A stretch of DNA of 64,000 bases from an uncultured Eubacterium sp. (GTDB taxonomy: Bacteria; Bacillota; Clostridia; Lachnospirales; Lachnospiraceae): NCBI GenBank assembly GCA_910584065.1, contig CAJTZN010000006.1, positions 50,251 to 114,250 of the forward strand, in the 5' to 3' direction. A program made the position numbers and the translations under genes. Below are positions 50,236-59,365 of this stretch, piece by piece. Numbering within the stretch: the first letter of the stretch is position 1; every line of letters begins with the position of its first letter. Under the pieces are notes generated by a model. The model saw nothing but the letters and a program-made list of their open reading frames with translations. It was not told where the DNA came from and ran no database searches.

Positions 50236-51005
50236 CTGTCGCCGCCTCCTAAGATTTCTTCTATCGTCTCCCGTATCCGGTTCTCATCCGGCGGTTTCAA
50301 AATATACCCGTCCGGCTTTGATTTCAGCACAGAATATATTGATTTCCGGTCGGCAATACTCGTGAGGAATACAACCGGGATCCACCTCATATCCTCATCT
50401 TCTTTCATTGCCTCAAACGTACTTTTGCCATCCATGCCATCCATCTCGTAATCGAGCAGGATCAGATCCGGATTCTCCTGCGGGATCCGTTTCAACGCCT
50501 GTTCACCCGATTTGGCAAGACAGATCTCATAATATTTTTCCAACATGCTCTTCATACTGCGAAGCAGCAGGGCGCTGTCATCCACGAGCATGATCTTCTT
50601 TTTCCGCCGCAGGCCTCCCGCAGCTTCCGCCTCCGGCTTACCCACACCGCCCGTCAGCAGCTCATGGCATTTTTTCAGCAGCTCCTGTTTTGCCACCGGC
50701 CGGAACATCACATCAAACTGTTCCATTTTATAAAAGTCCCTGCACTGCTTCCAGCCATCGCTCGTCGTGATTCCGAGCACCGGCGTCCCGCCGCATTTTT
50801 CATGGATCCATTCAAAGATCGCGCTGTCAATCTCCTGAACACCGATCTGACATATGATGATCAGCTCCGGTTTGATGATCTTTACCATTGCCTGTACGTT
50901 TTCCAGCTGCTCCGAACAAAGCTGGACCTGAAAATCACCTTCCAGACATTCATTCAAACTTCTAACGATCTCACTCAGTTCCCCGACCAATAACACCTTT
51001 TTCAT
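50232..51005 (-). CDS. Two-receiver response regulator without an output domain
   Basis: A protein of 257 residues. The second receiver (136-257) is complete: D142/D143 in LVDDSALLL, phosphoacceptor D185 in LLDYEMDGMDG, T215 in FLTSIAD and K237 in YILKPP. The first (1-120) has the receiver fold, but LIIICQIGV has no aspartate at the phosphorylation site, so it is a pseudo-receiver. There is no DNA-binding or enzyme domain. It overlaps the hybrid kinase gene by 35 bases, so it is the obvious phosphotransfer partner. GGAGGAGAACG precedes the ATG. Confidence 0.88.
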   Translation of the reverse strand: MKKVLLVGELSEIVRSLNECLEGDFQVQLCSEQLENVQAMVKIIKPELIIICQIGVQEIDSAIFEWIHEKCGGTPVLGITTSDGWKQCRDFYKMEQFDVMFRPVAKQELLKKCHELLTGGVGKPEAEAAGGLRRKKKIMLVDDSALLLRSMKSMLEKYYEICLAKSGEQALKRIPQENPDLILLDYEMDGMDGKSTFEAMKEDEDMRWIPVVFLTSIADRKSIYSVLKSKPDGYILKPPDENRIRETIEEILGGGDR

Positions 51006-54003
51006 CGTTCTCCTCCATTATCTGTTCAAATTTACCTGCCCATACCGCTGTCTGCTCCTCATCGAGATCGATAACGGCCAGACAGAGTTTTTCCATCACT
51101 TCTGTCATGATCTTTTCTGGAAATGAAAAACGTTTCAGCCGCCGTATGATCTCATCCGCCGCATCGACATCCATCTCCTCTACCGCGCTTCTTAATAAGC
51201 GCAGCAATTCTTTTGTCCGCTCGTGATCCGGTTCTTCCTTTTTATCATCCTTTTTTTCCTGTTCCGCTAACGGCTTTAAAACCGCCTTCATATGCCTCCA
51301 TTCCTGCAGAAAAACAGGCGTGATCTTTCCGATCACATCCGTTTTCCCGTCTCTCGCCGCGTACTCAAGCATTCTTGCCACCCCGGAAAGAGTCACCGCC
51401 CCGATCATGGCGGCGGAATTTTTCATGGAATGTACTTTGATGCGGAACTGTTCCAGTGCCTCGCGGTCCATCCCTTCCGTTCCCTCGAGCAGCGAGAGAA
51501 CATGTTCCAGCTGTGCTGCCTCTGCTTCCAACGTCTGATAGAACAAATCGACCGTTTCTTTTAATATCGCCGCATCCCTGCAGTACAGCTGCGCATAGTT
51601 CCAGTCGATCCCATCCAATTCCGGCCATACCGTTTCCTCATCGGGAGAAACGGACTCCGCTTCCCCCGGAACAACTTTTTCCTGCGGAAGAAATTCCATG
51701 ATCATCTTTTCCATCTTTTCCGGATTGACTGGTTTGGAGAGGAACCCATCAAACCCTTCGTTCAGATACATTTCCCGCGCGCCAGTGACCGCGTTTGCTG
51801 TCAGGGCGATGACCGGCGCGGACTGGCTCGGATATTCCTCCCATTCCCTCATTTTATGTAATACGGTAATGCCGTCCAGATCGGGCATCATATGATCAAG
51901 AAAGATCAGATCATAGGCGTTCTTCCTCGCCAGTTCCAGACACTCTTCCCCGCCGGATGCCTCGTCCACCCGTATCCGTGTGGCTTTCAGCAGTTTCACA
52001 AATACCCGCCTGTTTACCGCATTGTCATCCACTACGAGCAGTCTTGCCTCTGGAGCGGTAAACAGAACGCGATCGGAATACGCCGCCGCCTGATCTTTGA
52101 TCCTCCGCGCAAGATCGCCGACCGGCTCGCCGCTCATGATCTTTTGTTCCAGCGTAAAAGAAAAGACGGAACCCTGCCCATACACGCTTTCCACCTGAAG
52201 GCTGCTGCCCATCAGTTCTAAAAGCTGCGTCGTAATATTCATGCCGAGACCGGTCCCCTCAATCTTCCGGTTTCTCTGTTCCTCGATCCGCTCAAATTCC
52301 CGGCAGAGTTTTTCGAGATCCGACTCCCGGATGCCAATTCCCGTATCCTCTACCCGGAACGTCAGATCCGCCGTATCTTCGTGCAAAACAGCTTTTACCG
52401 ACAATACCACGCTGCCCGCCTCCGTATATTTTACGGCGTTACTGAGCAGGTTTACCAGAATCTGGCGGATGCGCACGTCATCGCCCCACAGGCCGGAAGG
52501 AATTTGCGGATCGACAAAAAGTTTCAACTCCAGTCCCTTGTCTTTGGCCCTCATTTTCATCATGTTGACTACATCGTTGATCAAGCTGCTCAGATCGTAT
52601 CTCACCGGCAGGATCTCCAGTTTTCCCGATTCGATCTTCGAGATATCGAGTATATCGTTGATCAGGGAAAGAAGCGTCTGTCCAGCGTTTTTAATATCCA
52701 GCGCATACTCCCGGATAGCCGGCTCGCCGCTCTCCCGCAGGATCATGGCGTCCATACCGAGCACCGCATGAATCGGCGTGCGGATCTCATGGGACATTTT
52801 GGCCAGAAATCGCCCTTTAGACTCGCTTGCCAAAAGCGCCTGCTGCTTCTCCCGCTCCATATCCATGATTTCATGGATCGTACTGATCGTGGAAAAGCCC
52901 AGGAGGAAAATGAGTCCCAGTGCCAGGATCACGCCGTTAAACAGATCCGGCTTGTGGAAATAAATGAGAATCTGCGCAAAGGCCGCCACACATATACCGA
53001 ACATCCCGATCGCCACAAACCGGTACTCTCCGATCCTTCCCCTCCTGACGTCCAAAAGGATCGTCACGGTCATCCACACAATGGAAATGACACAAAGCGC
53101 GGACACATAACGGATCGTATCCGTAAAATCACAAATCTCTGTCACATGTAACAGGGAACACAAAAAGAAATTTGCGATGACGATACTTTCCAGTATCCGA
53201 TACCCCCGTCCATAGCGGTCTTTCTGCACCTCGTTCATATAGAGCAGAAACGGCAGCGCCAGCAGCATGATCATGAGAAATGTAATATCATTGATGACCG
53301 AGAGATTCGGAAAGATCAGCTGCCGGAACGTGGAATTGGTAATCAGCCAGACCGCCGCGACAAAAATGCCGCAGCCCAGATAAAAAAGCGCTACCTTCCT
53401 GCGATAACAAAACCATAACGTCACGCTGCCGATCATGGCAATGATACTCAGTATAAGTGTGACAAACGCAACGACGAGCTCCAGTCCCAGCTTTCCAAAA
53501 AAATATTTCCACACGCCCATCGGATTCCCATAATATACCGTATAAAGCATTCCGGTATAAGAAGAATCCGTCTTCATCTCCACGCGGAATGTCTTTCCCG
53601 CATCCTCCTCGTCGATGCTCACAAACACGTAGGCCGCCGCGCTCATTCTGCCAAACAGGCGGCTGCCTTCTGTCGAATATTCTTTTTTAAGTTCCCCGTC
53701 AATATAGAACTTCATATCCTGTTTCGCGCTGCGAAAGCAGAGGTAGCGGCTATTCTCGATCGCATCCGGCAAGACCGTCTCCACGGCCACCATTTCATCT
53801 CTTTCCGCCTCACATTTGCCCGGTACGGCTACCGGCGCCCTCGTCCCGTCTTCCGCGACCCGCTCCCATTGTCCTGTGTATCTGGCACAGACTGCCTCTT
53901 CATCGAGCGAATCAGACGGCAGAAAAATCTCCCCGAACACAAAATACATGGCGACAACGAGACACATCGCGGCAAAGATCAAATTTACGGCTTTTTGTCT
54001 CAT
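50971..54003 (-). CDS. Hybrid sensor histidine kinase with receiver and Hpt domains
   Basis: A protein of 1010 residues. TM1 (about 7-27), an extracellular 7TMR-DISM-like sensor (30-165), seven membrane helices (165-375), HisKA with H405 in KMSHEIRTP, an ATPase domain with N522 and the glycine boxes DTGIGI (553) and GTGLGM (583), a receiver with D703 (FLDHMMPDLDG) and K757, and an Hpt domain with H858 (KVHSMKNSA). This gives an internal His-Asp-His relay whose final output must be another receiver, probably the neighbouring D185. GGAAAGATAAAG precedes the ATG. Confidence 0.93.
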   Translation of the reverse strand: MRQKAVNLIFAAMCLVVAMYFVFGEIFLPSDSLDEEAVCARYTGQWERVAEDGTRAPVAVPGKCEAERDEMVAVETVLPDAIENSRYLCFRSAKQDMKFYIDGELKKEYSTEGSRLFGRMSAAAYVFVSIDEEDAGKTFRVEMKTDSSYTGMLYTVYYGNPMGVWKYFFGKLGLELVVAFVTLILSIIAMIGSVTLWFCYRRKVALFYLGCGIFVAAVWLITNSTFRQLIFPNLSVINDITFLMIMLLALPFLLYMNEVQKDRYGRGYRILESIVIANFFLCSLLHVTEICDFTDTIRYVSALCVISIVWMTVTILLDVRRGRIGEYRFVAIGMFGICVAAFAQILIYFHKPDLFNGVILALGLIFLLGFSTISTIHEIMDMEREKQQALLASESKGRFLAKMSHEIRTPIHAVLGMDAMILRESGEPAIREYALDIKNAGQTLLSLINDILDISKIESGKLEILPVRYDLSSLINDVVNMMKMRAKDKGLELKLFVDPQIPSGLWGDDVRIRQILVNLLSNAVKYTEAGSVVLSVKAVLHEDTADLTFRVEDTGIGIRESDLEKLCREFERIEEQRNRKIEGTGLGMNITTQLLELMGSSLQVESVYGQGSVFSFTLEQKIMSGEPVGDLARRIKDQAAAYSDRVLFTAPEARLLVVDDNAVNRRVFVKLLKATRIRVDEASGGEECLELARKNAYDLIFLDHMMPDLDGITVLHKMREWEEYPSQSAPVIALTANAVTGAREMYLNEGFDGFLSKPVNPEKMEKMIMEFLPQEKVVPGEAESVSPDEETVWPELDGIDWNYAQLYCRDAAILKETVDLFYQTLEAEAAQLEHVLSLLEGTEGMDREALEQFRIKVHSMKNSAAMIGAVTLSGVARMLEYAARDGKTDVIGKITPVFLQEWRHMKAVLKPLAEQEKKDDKKEEPDHERTKELLRLLRSAVEEMDVDAADEIIRRLKRFSFPEKIMTEVMEKLCLAVIDLDEEQTAVWAGKFEQIMEENDEKGVIGRGTE

Positions 54004-54020
54004 CTTTATCTTTCCTTTTC

Positions 54021-54848
54021 CTATCTCTGTATCGACCTTGCCACTTTCTCTACGGATCTACTCAGTTTCTGATACTGTTTTTCTGCTTTTTTCGAAGCGC
54101 CTTCCGACTGTACATCCGTCGGGAATACGGCCACATAGGAAATCCCATTCCACTTTCCTACCAGTTCGAACGCCGGCAGTTCCTGATAGGTTTCATCCTC
54201 ATACGTTTCGATGGAAAACAGCCACCCCGCCTTCGTCTGCTTATGACAGTCTTTGGCATAAAAGGAGACATAAAAATCCTTGCTATTCTTCGCTGATTTT
54301 TCCACGGTATAATTATGTTTCCAGTTTTCCGGCAGTTTCAGGGAGAAGGCGGAGGTCCGATAAACCCCTTTCCCTTTTCCCGCCTTCTTGACCGGCATAA
54401 TGGACGCCGCGGCCGCAAGGGAATCCCCGACCAGCTTGCGATACTGTTTCTTTGCAGCTTTTGTAGCTCCCATCGTCTGCACTTCGGTAGGAAACACCGC
54501 CACATAACTCATGCCGTTCCACCGGCCCACCAGTTCATAGGACGGCAGATCCATATAAGAATCATCTTTAAACCGTTGGATTGAAAACAACCAGCCCTCT
54601 TTCGTTTCTTTGTAACACTTTTTCGCATAAAACACGACATGAGAGCCATGCTTCTCATTTTTCGTACTTTTTTGCACATAGTTATTTTTCCACCCCGCCG
54701 GCAGTTTTAGTGTAAAATCGGAAGCAGCTTTTACCGTATCCACTTTTTTCGCCGCCGCGGATGCCGTATCTTTTGTCTGTATGCTGCCATACCCTGCCAA
54801 AAAGGACAGGGTAATGACAGCAGCCAGAAAGGCGCGTAATCTTTTCAT
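54021..54848 (-). CDS. Secreted protein made of two copies of one domain
   Basis: A protein of 275 residues. After a signal peptide the same roughly 95-residue unit occurs twice: LKLPAGWKNNYVQKSTKN... and LKLPENWKHNYTVEKSAKN..., each with VxFYAKxC, GWLFSI, ELVGxWNGxSYVAVFPT and a K/Q-rich end. The signal peptide ends in LSFLAGYGS where a lipoprotein would have LAGCGS, so the acylated cysteine is replaced by tyrosine. It sits 13 bases after the DUF6273 gene and 18 before the kinase gene, so it is probably an operon member. A ligand-binding role for the kinase is possible. Confidence 0.78.
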   Translation of the reverse strand: MKRLRAFLAAVITLSFLAGYGSIQTKDTASAAAKKVDTVKAASDFTLKLPAGWKNNYVQKSTKNEKHGSHVVFYAKKCYKETKEGWLFSIQRFKDDSYMDLPSYELVGRWNGMSYVAVFPTEVQTMGATKAAKKQYRKLVGDSLAAAASIMPVKKAGKGKGVYRTSAFSLKLPENWKHNYTVEKSAKNSKDFYVSFYAKDCHKQTKAGWLFSIETYEDETYQELPAFELVGKWNGISYVAVFPTDVQSEGASKKAEKQYQKLSRSVEKVARSIQR

Positions 54849-54860
54849 GAAATCCTCCTT

Positions 54861-57185
54861 TTAAATTTTGATCTTTATACGTTTTTTCTTGCCCCAGCTT
54901 CCATATACGTTTTTCCCGTTTTTCCTGCTATACGCGCGCACACGGAAATAATAGGTTTTTTTCTTTTTCAGGCCTTTGACGGTCACGCTGGTCCCTTTGA
55001 AAAATTTACTCTTCTGTCCTTTCATTGAAGACTTTACCGCATACGCGACCTGATAGCCAGCGGCTCCGGATACTTTTCCTCTAAGTGTAATGGTTACTTT
55101 TTTTCCTTTTTTATTTTTCAGCTTTTTAATCGTCGGTTTCCCCGGTTTCTTTCCTTCCGAGCCGTCTGGCTGCGGATCCGGTGTGGGGAGCGTTACCGCC
55201 GGCTGCTCGGTATGATTCGGTGCCGGCGTCGGCTCTTCCGTAACACCCGGAATCGGCGTTGGCTCTTCCGTAACATCCGGTGCCGGCGTCGGCTCTTCCG
55301 TAACATCCGGGGTCGGCGTCGGCTGCTCCTTCTCTGGCACAACGACTCCCTTCGGCGTCACCTGCCCGGCGTACGTCCACAACGACGTATCGGACAAATC
55401 CACGTGAATCACCGGACGCACACCGAGATTGGCTGCCGCCCTTTCCAGCACCACACTCGGCTCTGTTAATATCTCTCCTTCTCCCCAATGCCCCACCTGT
55501 GCCGGACATCCTTTCGACACGCCGGGCGAGCGCAGCCAGTACGGGATAAAACCAGCCGGCGGTTTATTCGGCGTACCTCCCTGGACCGCGTAATCCGTGG
55601 CCGTGCTCTTTCTCGTATCCCCTTCCGCCGCATCGCTGCTAAATCCGTAAGCGGGATGTAACATTTCCTCAATGGAAGGAAGATAAACTTTATCCTTCGT
55701 ATCATTCCCACCGGGTTCTGTCGACCACGGGTTATCCGACGTCGTTACCTCTGTCGTTTCCACTGCCGCCTGTTCCTCTGGGGGAAACGCCATTTCTATA
55801 AAATCCCTGTTCAGCCATTCTCGAATAGCGCTCTTTTCCCATGTGACATCTCCCTCACTGTTTCGGTCATATGAAGCGACATCTATGACCTGATCTGCCA
55901 TCAAAAATGCGTCCGTTCCGTCCTCATTCACGGAAAGAACCCGCCATTTCAATGGCTCATAGCTGAAATATCCCTGCTCATGGCGGACAAGACAGGCTTC
56001 CTTCCCTTCATCCGCTTTTATCGTATCGTGTTCGCCGGCTTCTGCCAGAACAGCGGGCGTGATCTTTTTCTGATAATACCCGCCAAAATAAATACAATCC
56101 CAGATATTCTGCCGGCCATCCGTTTCATCTACAACCGGATTTTTCGGATACACCTGTCCCGGCGCCATCGTAACGCCCGGCATCGTTTCCGGCTCCTGCG
56201 TCGGAGTTCCCGGCGTCGCAGAAGCATCCGGCGCCGTCTCTGTCCCATCCTGTCTCACTTTTCCAGCATAATGCCAAATTCCTGTCTTTGTCAAGTCCAA
56301 ATGAAGCACCGGGCGGATCCGGCTCGTTCCATTTACCGTATTCAAAAGCGCATTTACATTTTCGACAGGGATCGCTCCCTCCAGATAATCTACATGACTG
56401 ACGCGGTCGTTTGTCCTCATCGTTCGAAGCCAGTAATCGGCAGAGACGTCGTCTGCTTTTATTGTACCGCCCGCCCTGGCAAAATCCGTATTCTCTACTT
56501 TTCTCGTTTCTGTCCCACTAATGTCATCTGTAAATCCGTACGCCCGTGATGTGATCTCGCCGCGGGAAAGCAGATAGATTTGATCTGTCGTGGGCGCTTC
56601 CTCTTCTTCCCCTTCCTCTTTCACATATTCCGGACTCTTCCTGTTCTCAATCTCCGTGGGGATGATCCCCTCTTTCTCCTCGTCGGTAAAGGCCCCGTTC
56701 CGGAAATCTTCATTCAGCCACGCGCGGACATCGGCATTTTCCCAGGTAACAGTGCCGCTGTATACGGCGTGATAAGACTGGACATCCAGATTTTTATCCG
56801 ACATGATAAACGCGTCACTGCCATCTTCACTGACCGACAGCACCCGCCATTTGATGGGCTCATATTTATAACACGACTTATCCTCACGGACAAGATATTT
56901 CGTTCCGTCCGCATCCTCGTGTACCACGTCGTCTTCTCCCTGTTCCGGCCGGCCCCCCGTCTCGGGTATGTACTCGCTCTGCCAGTAATTTCCGAAATAG
57001 ACGCAGTCCCAGGAAACTTTTCCTTTTTCCGGCTCGATCACCGGATTCTGTAACGTCACCTCATTTTCCCGGAGACCCGTGTCCGCTGACCGTACCGTCG
57101 CCTCCGACATCCAAAATGACGTGAAACATAATGACATGATCAAAAGCCACGCCGTCACACATTTTCCCTGCCTTTTCCTTTTCAT
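54861..57185 (-). CDS. Secreted protein with two DUF6273 domains, PT-rich linker and FnIII-like end
   Basis: A protein of 774 residues from the ATG at 57183-57185 (GGAGGAATTGAT in front). A signal peptide is followed by two DUF6273 units (about 40-315 and 345-615), each with YEPIKWRVLSV or YEPLKWRVLSV, VTWENADVRAWLNEDF or VTWEKSAIREWLNRDF, and SRIRPVLHLDL or LGVRPVIHVDL. A linker of four PTPxxxVTEE units follows, then a lysine-rich fibronectin III-like domain (GYQVAYAVKSSMKG, YYFRVRAYSRKNG) like that of the 46579 protein. It is first of the probable five-gene secreted/signalling operon. Confidence 0.85.
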   Translation of the reverse strand: MKRKRQGKCVTAWLLIMSLCFTSFWMSEATVRSADTGLRENEVTLQNPVIEPEKGKVSWDCVYFGNYWQSEYIPETGGRPEQGEDDVVHEDADGTKYLVREDKSCYKYEPIKWRVLSVSEDGSDAFIMSDKNLDVQSYHAVYSGTVTWENADVRAWLNEDFRNGAFTDEEKEGIIPTEIENRKSPEYVKEEGEEEEAPTTDQIYLLSRGEITSRAYGFTDDISGTETRKVENTDFARAGGTIKADDVSADYWLRTMRTNDRVSHVDYLEGAIPVENVNALLNTVNGTSRIRPVLHLDLTKTGIWHYAGKVRQDGTETAPDASATPGTPTQEPETMPGVTMAPGQVYPKNPVVDETDGRQNIWDCIYFGGYYQKKITPAVLAEAGEHDTIKADEGKEACLVRHEQGYFSYEPLKWRVLSVNEDGTDAFLMADQVIDVASYDRNSEGDVTWEKSAIREWLNRDFIEMAFPPEEQAAVETTEVTTSDNPWSTEPGGNDTKDKVYLPSIEEMLHPAYGFSSDAAEGDTRKSTATDYAVQGGTPNKPPAGFIPYWLRSPGVSKGCPAQVGHWGEGEILTEPSVVLERAAANLGVRPVIHVDLSDTSLWTYAGQVTPKGVVVPEKEQPTPTPDVTEEPTPAPDVTEEPTPIPGVTEEPTPAPNHTEQPAVTLPTPDPQPDGSEGKKPGKPTIKKLKNKKGKKVTITLRGKVSGAAGYQVAYAVKSSMKGQKSKFFKGTSVTVKGLKKKKTYYFRVRAYSRKNGKNVYGSWGKKKRIKIKI

Positions 57186-57291
57186 ATCAATTCCTCCTCT
57201 TTCTGCAGGCAGTCTGCCTGTCATGCAATTTATTTTTACAGATCCGCGTCATTAAACACAGATGCGTAAATACGTGATTGTTCCCGTTTCC

Positions 57292-58374
57292 TTAGTCATA
57301 ATTTTTTACCGGCACATAATAATCCGAAATGTAAAGCCCTACGACCTGGCTGATGTCGATCGCTTTTCTGAACTGCCCCACATATTTCTGATATGTCCGG
57401 CCCTTTTTCTCATACACGCTGATGCTGCCGCCGTCACTCAGACCTTTCTCTTTCAGATCAGGACTGTTCACGTTAACTTCACTTCCATCGAGCATCTTCA
57501 GGCGTATGGCAAATCTCGTATCCGTCGTGTTCAGCGTATCCGTGTCAACTTTTGACACATCGGAGACAAGCGTCATTCCCAGCGGCAGAAGCTTGATCTT
57601 TTTTATCCGCGCCGTCGTTCCGGCAAACGAATACTCCATATCTTCCGTTCCCTTTATCGCAATTTCCTTTGAACTCGTATAGGAGGCAGTAAAAGACAGG
57701 CTCCACATACCCTCGACCAGTATTTCCGGCTTATCCTCATACGGACCGGCCAGCAGGTTCTGAAAAAATACCGTCACATCCTCTCCCTCCGCAATCTGCT
57801 CGTCCGTTCCGATACTGACAACAAAGGTCCCCACATTCGGCCTGCCGTGCAAAACCTCAAGAAGCTTACAATCTCTTACGCCCGGCACCAGCCCGGAATC
57901 ATTATAGTTCGTCCCCTCACAAAAACCAAAATAATCAAACGTCATATCCTGCTTAAATTCCACGCTGGGAGGCGCCGTGATTTTTATGACGGCATAAATA
58001 TTCTGTGAATCCATCACCACCTCTTTCAGTTCCATCATCAGATCCGGCTTGCTGACCGCCTCCTGCCTTTCACTCTCCACGCCGGCGTTTTCCATTTCCT
58101 CTTCACCCATGCCAAAGAAATCCATGATCGTCTGCTTAAAAGTCTCCAGAAAACTGGCCTCCGCCACCTCTACGCGGGAAAAACATAAATATCCTGTCAA
58201 TAAGACGCAGAGCGCGGCCACAGCAATCGCGATTTTTACAAATGGTTTTTTATGAGGAGGGGAGACGCAGTCGTCCTCAATCGTTTCCAGGATCTGATCC
58301 ACTTTTTTATCATAAGTTTCCGGCACCTGAAATTCCTTTGATAACTTTTTTATTTCCTTATCAAATTTAGTCAT
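57292..58374 (-). CDS. DUF4179 anti-sigma factor
   Basis: A protein of 360 residues. The cytosolic N-terminus (about 1-60) with FQVPETYDKKVDQILETIE binds the sigma factor, one membrane helix (FVKIAIAVAALCVLLTGYLCF) follows, and a large extracellular DUF4179/DUF5643-like part has FMELKEVVMDSQNIYAVIKI and YYVPVKNYD. It overlaps the sigma-factor gene by eight bases, the standard sigma/anti-sigma arrangement. The extracellular domain probably senses the envelope signal that frees the sigma factor. Confidence 0.88.
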   Translation of the reverse strand: MTKFDKEIKKLSKEFQVPETYDKKVDQILETIEDDCVSPPHKKPFVKIAIAVAALCVLLTGYLCFSRVEVAEASFLETFKQTIMDFFGMGEEEMENAGVESERQEAVSKPDLMMELKEVVMDSQNIYAVIKITAPPSVEFKQDMTFDYFGFCEGTNYNDSGLVPGVRDCKLLEVLHGRPNVGTFVVSIGTDEQIAEGEDVTVFFQNLLAGPYEDKPEILVEGMWSLSFTASYTSSKEIAIKGTEDMEYSFAGTTARIKKIKLLPLGMTLVSDVSKVDTDTLNTTDTRFAIRLKMLDGSEVNVNSPDLKEKGLSDGGSISVYEKKGRTYQKYVGQFRKAIDISQVVGLYISDYYVPVKNYD

Positions 58375-58843
58375 TCCTACGCCCCCTTTCCAATGCCTCT
58401 CGAAGTTCCGCCTTTCCCCTGCTCAGCCTGGATTTCACCGTGCCAACCGGAATATCCAGCACGTCAGATATATCCCGGATCGACAGCCCCTCGTAATAAA
58501 ACGATACAAGAACCAGACGGTATTCTTCTTTGATCTGCTGTAAAACGTCCCACAGCTCGTCATAGTGTACCTCAACCGGCTGCGATAATGACTGCACCAC
58601 CTCATCCCCCGGTAAATACAACCGCTTTTTCTTTAACTTCAGAGCTTCATTTTTCGTAATCGTCAGCATCCAAGGCTTAAATTTATGAAACGAGCTGATC
58701 TGCCCCATATTCTCATACGCTTTCAGGATCGCGTTACCCACGGCGTCTTCGGCGTCCGTCCCATTTTTCAATATGGCCAAAGCCATAATATATAGGTCAT
58801 CCTTGTATTTTCTGATGTTTTCACAAAACTTTTTAGCCTCCAT
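58367..58843 (-). CDS. ECF-type RNA polymerase sigma factor
   Basis: A protein of 158 residues with region 2 (DLYIMALAILKNGTDAEDAVGNAILKAYENM and FKPWMLTITKNEALKL) and region 4 (EYRLVLVSFYYEGLSIRDISDVLDIPVGTVKSRLSRGK). It directs RNA polymerase to envelope or stress promoters when freed from the anti-sigma. Its own promoter is of the sigma-A type with an operator-like palindrome (58942-58960). AGAGGAAGGA lies somewhat far from the ATG. The secreted-protein operon downstream is the likely target, which is inference. Confidence 0.92.
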   Translation of the reverse strand: MEAKKFCENIRKYKDDLYIMALAILKNGTDAEDAVGNAILKAYENMGQISSFHKFKPWMLTITKNEALKLKKKRLYLPGDEVVQSLSQPVEVHYDELWDVLQQIKEEYRLVLVSFYYEGLSIRDISDVLDIPVGTVKSRLSRGKAELREALERGRRND

Positions 58844-58938
58844 AAATAGTTATCCTTCCTCTTATAGGATTTGTATTCTTTTCCCCTCTACATATAAAGA
58901 TACTTTGGATCAGAAAAAGGTTCCCACTGTTTTATTTA

Positions 58939-58967
58939 ATTATAGTCGAAATACGACTATTTTTCAA
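58939..58967 (-). promoter_or_regulatory. Promoter of the sigma/anti-sigma operon
   Basis: On the minus strand TTGAAA (58962-58967), 17 bases, TATAAT (58939-58944), close to consensus. Confidence 0.85.
58942..58960. promoter_or_regulatory. Palindromic operator in the spacer of the sigma-operon promoter
   Basis: ATAGTCG-AAATA-CGACTAT, a perfect 7+7 inverted repeat that fills the space between the -35 and -10 boxes. A bound repressor would exclude RNA polymerase. The divergent XRE gene is the natural candidate. Confidence 0.7.
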
Positions 58968-59043
58968 TCTGAATCTTTTTCTTCCTTATAATTTAGTATG
59001 GGGTTCACGATACTATTTACCAGAACGACAGAGGTGCATTTAC

Positions 59044-59253
59044 ATGGTTTTTGAAAATATAAGGAACCTGCGGGAAGACAGCGATAAGAAACAACAGGAA
59101 ATCGCGGATTACCTGCATATAAAACAGACTACTTATTCTAAATACGAACTGGGAAAAATCAATATTCCGATTGAAATATTTATCAAACTCGCGGAGTATT
59201 ATGAGGTATCGGTTGATTATTTACTGGGACGGACGGATAAGAAGGATCCCTGA
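59044..59253 (+). CDS. XRE family HTH regulator
   Basis: A protein of 69 residues, a single helix-turn-helix domain: NIRNLREDSDKKQQEIADYL, IKQTTYSKYELGKINIPIEI and LAEYYEVSVDYLLGRTD. Proteins of this size bind short palindromes as dimers. AGAGGTGCATTTAC precedes the ATG, and TATAAT at 58987-58992 is a likely -10. It is divergent from the sigma/anti-sigma operon and is separated from it by 200 bases that contain the ATAGTCG palindrome. Confidence 0.9.
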   Translation: MVFENIRNLREDSDKKQQEIADYLHIKQTTYSKYELGKINIPIEIFIKLAEYYEVSVDYLLGRTDKKDP

Positions 59254-59365
59254 TATTATCCATGATCGTCTTTGATCAGCGACAGATAATATTGCTCGAG
59301 ATCCTCCCCCGCAGCAGAGCACCTGCTGCCTGAAAAACAAATACAACCCCGGCGTCCTGTACCGT

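Noticed and set aside
46579..57185. Sortase-anchored surface proteins
   Set aside because: No LPxTG-like motif or C-terminal hydrophobic anchor is present at the end of either large secreted protein.
57186..57291. Terminator between the anti-sigma gene and the DUF6273 gene (CAGGCA-GTC-TGCCTG)
   Set aside because: The hairpin is followed by the ribosome binding site and has no T-run, so termination is not supported.
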